Part shown: positions 60,190 to 64,000 of the stretch, piece by piece
How positions within the stretch are numbered: the first letter of the stretch is position 1
How the letters are laid out: the number at the start of each line of letters is the position of its first letter
NCBI RefSeq assembly: GCF_009389715.1
Contig: NC_052394.1
Coordinates: 23,745,399 to 23,809,398, forward strand
Direction of reading: 5' to 3'
DNA from: Phoenix dactylifera
Taxonomy: Eukaryota > Streptophyta > Magnoliopsida > Arecales > Arecaceae
DNA: 64,000 nucleotides
The notes under the pieces: generated by a model
The model's database searches: none
Told to the model about the DNA's origin: nothing
Seen by the model: the letters and a program-made list of their open reading frames with translations, nothing else
Made by a program: the position numbers and the translations under genes

Positions 60190-61667
60190 TCAAGCTGGTG
60201 CAGCTGCTACATTCAATTTAGCCGCATCCCCTCCATCGGCAAGGACTGGTGTTTTAAACCCAGAGCGGAGAATCAACATTGACCGACGTGGATTTCTTCC
60301 TTGTCGAGCCTTGCACAAGTCGGGCAGGAACACATCTGTTACACATTGATACCACCATAACGTCAAATACCACTCATTTCCTTATTTCCAATTTGTATCA
60401 CACACACACACACACACGCACATACAAAAAAAAAAAGGAAATTCTTAACTCGTCACTAACAGTTATAAATATTGAGCTAGGAGCCTAATTAATCTCCCGT
60501 TCACAGATTAGGCCTCCCACAGCAGTACAGTCCAATAGGAGCCTTGCAACGAGTTTCCACGAACGATAGCCCATTGGGCCGGTTAGATCGTGTTGGGTAA
60601 TACGCCTCTCTTGACAGCTGAAGCCTATATTGGAGCCCAAGAATTGGATCCCTTCAGCCAGCTTCCCAAACAACAGAAAAAAAAAAAAAGCGCTAAATTT
60701 AGGTCAAGAAATGTTTAGGCCCGTCTGACCTAAAACTAAAATATTTAGAAGCAAACACGCTGGATTCCCAACGGTTGTGTCCAAAAGAAACTGTATAAAT
60801 AATTATACGTTCCAGATTCGATGGCTTGGGTTGTGGTGAATTTCTTTCAACCCAAACCTATCCCGGGTGTACAAGGAGATCTCAAATTTGTCGAACCAGG
60901 ACCTGATTCCCGGGCATTAGGTTCGTCATCCATGTTATCTCAATTCCCAAGTCTTAAGGGAATCAGAAAAGAAAGAAAAGGTCAGAAAAGTAAAAGATCG
61001 ATTCCTTTGTGTGTGCTTTTTTCTCTTTTCGCTTTCCCTTACCACGTTTCATTTCCTTTGACGCTCCTACGCCGCTATGACCAACGTGAAAGTAACAAAA
61101 ACTTGGTTTCATGTGAGGCACCGATAAGTTTGAGTAATAAAACGGAAACGTCGTTTTTCTTGTTTGCCTCTTACCTTCGGCAGCGGCGAGGTTGAAGTAG
61201 AGGTCGATGATGTTGGGGCAATTCTGGTGGCACGCCGGGGAGCAGAGGTTCTCGGTGAACTGCGGCTCGAGAAGCGAGTCGGAGGAGATCCCAACGGAAT
61301 TACGGTCGACGCCGCACGCTCTTACGCACTTATCAGTCTCGATCCAACCCGGCATCCGCTCCACCACCACCTCCGACGTCTGGCACTGGTACTTGGTGGG
61401 GCCCCCTTTGCGCGGGATGGTTTCCAAAACGCACCTCTTGGACGACGACGAGATCGCAAATGCGCACAGGTCTTGCGGCAAATCCTCGCATATCACCCCC
61501 GCTGTCATGCACAACCACCATCACATACATATCGATACTTGACATCGCTTGCCATCAAAAGATAGAAAAATAGAGCATGAGAAAGACGGGTTTGAATCTG
61601 GTCCTCCGTACGTACCTAAGGCGGAGGGGAGGAGGAGGAGGAGGAGGAGGAGGGGGAAGGTCATCAT
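60190..61667 (-). CDS. PAR1-family small secreted cysteine-rich protein, three exons
   Basis: Exon 1 61667-61616, exon 2 61501-61175 and exon 3 60335-60190 (stop TGA) join to 525 nt, 174 aa. Introns are GT-AG (TTAG|GTACG, GACAG|CGGGG, GAAG|GTAAG, AACAG|ATGTG). A Leu-rich signal peptide (about residues 1-17, a poly-Leu made by a CTC repeat) leads into [19 protein letters not shown], then [49 protein letters not shown] and VFLPDLCKA, the conserved track of plant PAR1 (photoassimilate-responsive) proteins. About ten Cys in the mature part suggest a disulphide-bonded extracellular protein. The biochemical function of the family is not established. Two adjacent ATGs open the frame; the first is taken. 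Confidence 0.88.
60400..60418. repeat. (CA)n microsatellite in PAR1 intron 2
   Basis: A short CA tract followed by an A run (about 60426-60436). Confidence 0.85.
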
Positions 61668-62870
61668 CTTGGGTGGTGGAATGGAATCCCCTTTGTTGTT
61701 CCTCTAACTGGATTTTGCTGACTGGATTCTAGGGGGAATGTTACCCGATTGTCGTTTGGTTTTATTTTTTTTCTTGTGGGAATGAGGAAGGAACGTAATG
61801 GTGATGGATTGGTGAGGGGCAAGGAAAAGGTGCTGGGTTCTTGCAAGGTCACGACTCCGGCGTCAACGGTCTTTATTTTTTTTTCCCCCACTTTTTTAGC
61901 TCGACGCGAAGAGCACGCATCATCTGCAGCGCCATCTCTGTCATTAAACTTTACCACCTATTATTATTTCCCTCTCTTATTATTAACGCGGTATTGGTTG
62001 GGACTTGGGACATCATTCGCTGCGAACGCGGCGTACAACCATTCCAACAAATGGACACCTGACATGTAGCAAGACGCACTTTTTTTTTTACCTGCCTGTC
62101 GGGCACGAGTTGGATGGAATGGCAGACCGGGATGGGAGAGAAGCCACGTCCTTAGCCGCCGTCTCATGCGTCCTTTCAAACACTTGGACACCGTGTTATA
62201 CACGATGGCTGCGTTTGTGGTCACGGACGGACGGGCGTGCTGGAAGGCTCGAAGGTTTGGGATTCTACGGGGGAGGTTTGACGCAGTCAAGTGCCGTGAA
62301 ACTTCCCTCCGGTGCTTCGGTTTCAAGTACTTGGGTCCACCCAAACCAATGGACGATCGGCTCATTCCTACTGACCCAACGATGGGACGGTCCTGATGGT
62401 ACCCTTTTGTTGCTTGGCGTGGAAGTTCGGGGGATCAGAAATTGACATTGTTGACTTATCTCGCCAACCTACCTTGTTCGTTACTTAAACATGGTCCAAG
62501 TAAATGATTCTAAAATTGGACTTTTCAAGCATAGGCTTCGGTATGAACATTGATCATGGTGAGAACGCGGATGGTATGGACCCGGTTAGACGCCTCGTTA
62601 GGACCATTCATAATGGAAACGATATATAAACCAGCCATCTTGTGCGCTGCCAAATTTAGCAGTTGGTTAACTTAATTAGGGTTTACAACCCGCCAGCTGA
62701 TGCTAAATGAGATTTCAGTCACCTTGTCTTTTCATCGCCCGTGACCCGCAATTCTTCTCCCGTCATGCCTCCTTGCCAACGCCTTCATGACACAACGAGT
62801 CATCCTAGCTTCAGGTTGTTCCGATCTCAGTATTGACCGGCGCGCCATTCTAATTTGTCTTGCCTAGAAG
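61668..62870. other. 5' flank of the PAR1-family gene
   Basis: Presumed promoter of the minus-strand PAR1-family gene. A clear TATA box was not identified. Frames at 61749-62069 and 62005-62445 have no domain. Confidence 0.4.
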
Positions 62871-64000
62871 TAATGCCGAAGATCATTTAATGAGTTGCAA
62901 TTATGATCGAAGCATAGGTTACACCCGCAATAAAGATATGCAATTATCACCACATGCTATCAATTGCGGAAAGTTAATCCACAATTAGCTGTTTATAGCG
63001 GTTATGACGCTTTCTAACAAATAAGGTAGCACCGCTCTCATCCAATATATAGATATTAAGCTCATATTTTTTGTAGAGCACCCCTCCGTACTCATTTTAT
63101 CTCTCTTCTATTATTGCTCTAGATTTCAATTAACTTAAGCATCGAAGAGACGTCCGCCGAAAGTTTGAACGGCCCTATCGTGCATTGATGTTAACCGACC
63201 TTGGTATACCTCGGTCTTCGCCAACCTCAGCACATGCTTGAGCGGTGACTGACCGCGGCCTAGATCCTAGCAGCAACAAATGCCAATCCCTTTCTCCTAA
63301 GGACCCATCTATGGGCCCAGTCAACGTTAATAGATTCGGGAACCATCAGCCAAGAGTTTTATCACTTAAAAGTCTTTCTGCTGGGCAGCCGGATGAAAGT
63401 CATCAAAAGAGGTTTTAGTCTTTGGTAATGGGCTTAGAGCCCTATTTTGGGAGGACGTTTGGCTTCGCGAAGCCCTCTTGAAAACTATTTTTCCTAACCT
63501 CTACCTCCTTCGCAGGAACAAAACAGGCAACATCCTGCCTATGCAATAATATCTCGGCCTGCACTCGAAGAGCTAGAGGAGCTTTACTCCATCTTGTCTC
63601 TTCTAGCTAACCTCCAACTTAATTAGGAGCCGTACAAGGTGATTTGGAGGCCTAATGAGACAAAAGGTTTTTCCACTGCTTCTATCTCCCGCTTCCTCGT
63701 CTCCAGAGGAGTTGAATGAAATCACGCCACCACGTTGTGAATAGCAAAAGTGCCAAAAAATATAAGTGTGATATGGTATATATTCATCAATTTGATCTCG
63801 GCATCTGATCAAAGAGATGACTTGGGCATCTACCGAGCTGCCAGTCTTAGCAACCGAACGAGCCACCAGCCATGACAATTGACCGAACCATTGACTTCGT
63901 TGTTGACCGAACTATCGACTTGAATCATCAAGCCAATCAAAGTGGATTGACCGACCGCGGCAATAAGCCATGTATCTCCAATTCAAACATATTCAAAGCC
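62871..64000. mobile_element. LTR-like retrotransposon fragment at the window edge
   Basis: The stretch 63040-63170 has the look of a plant LTR U3-R-U5: ccaatatatagatatt, a CT-rich run (ctctcttctattattgctct), then aacttaagcatcgaagag, a motif that I recall from Ty3/gypsy LTRs. The following DNA repeats accga- and gaccg-type words. No coding domain is visible and the ends lie outside or are decayed. Confidence 0.35.

Noticed and set aside
62005-62445. 146-codon plus frame upstream of the PAR1-family gene
   Set aside because: No domain, and it overlaps other frames of similar quality; probably promoter sequence of the minus-strand gene.
1-64000. CRISPR arrays, rRNA or tRNA genes, operon signals
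   Set aside because: None seen. The only tRNA-like sequences are the SINE's internal boxes and primer-binding sites; the window is eukaryotic.

Overview
This is a plant nuclear window, most likely from a monocot with a repeat-rich genome; a palm would fit, but that is a guess. Evidence: spliced genes with GT-AG introns up to 4.8 kb, GC-rich first exons against AT-rich surroundings, plant-specific families (multi-copper laccases, an R2R3-MYB, a PAR1-family protein, a small RING-CH ligase), and many plant transposon classes. I rebuilt five intact genes by joining exons; all give whole-codon open frames.

Layout. (1) 1551-4206, minus: RING-CH (C4HC3) membrane E3 ligase, two exons, with a LINE 3' tail in its intron. 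(2) 6755-7065, minus: relic of a LINE RNase H. (3) 10494-16526, minus: R2R3-MYB, two exons around a 4.85-kb intron. A 674-bp Mutator-like element with about 55-bp TIRs, a 9-bp target duplication and a G-rich interior sits about 100 bp upstream of its start codon. (4) 24808-28370 and 36406-39455, plus: a tandem pair of six-exon laccases (566 and 573 aa), followed at 40679-40790 by the broken last exon of a third copy. Intron 4 of the first laccase holds a SINE with A and B boxes, poly(A) and a 13-bp target duplication. (5) 40.8-48.5 kb: AT-rich intergenic DNA, no recognisable gene. (6) 48663-55738: an internally deleted Ty3/gypsy chromodomain LTR retrotransposon (413-bp LTRs, target duplication GAAAT), whose 3' LTR is itself split by a 5'-truncated L1-type LINE (53050-55663, minus). 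(7) 56.0-58.1 kb: two diverged direct repeats with a minus-strand primer-binding-like site between them, probably an old non-autonomous LTR element. (8) 60190-61667, minus: a three-exon PAR1-family secreted protein (174 aa). (9) 62.9-64 kb: LTR-like sequence at the right edge.

The genes do not form one pathway. The laccase pair is a local duplication: exon structure is conserved, with identical lengths for five of six exons, and there are matching upstream fragments. The rest of the window is mainly a record of transposon insertion, with several insertions dateable relative to each other by nesting. I found no convincing novel biological system. The items most worth a second look are the G-rich MULE next to the MYB start, the deleted but almost stop-free gag-pol frame with its long GC-rich leader, and an unidentified open frame that runs through the LTR element's insertion site.
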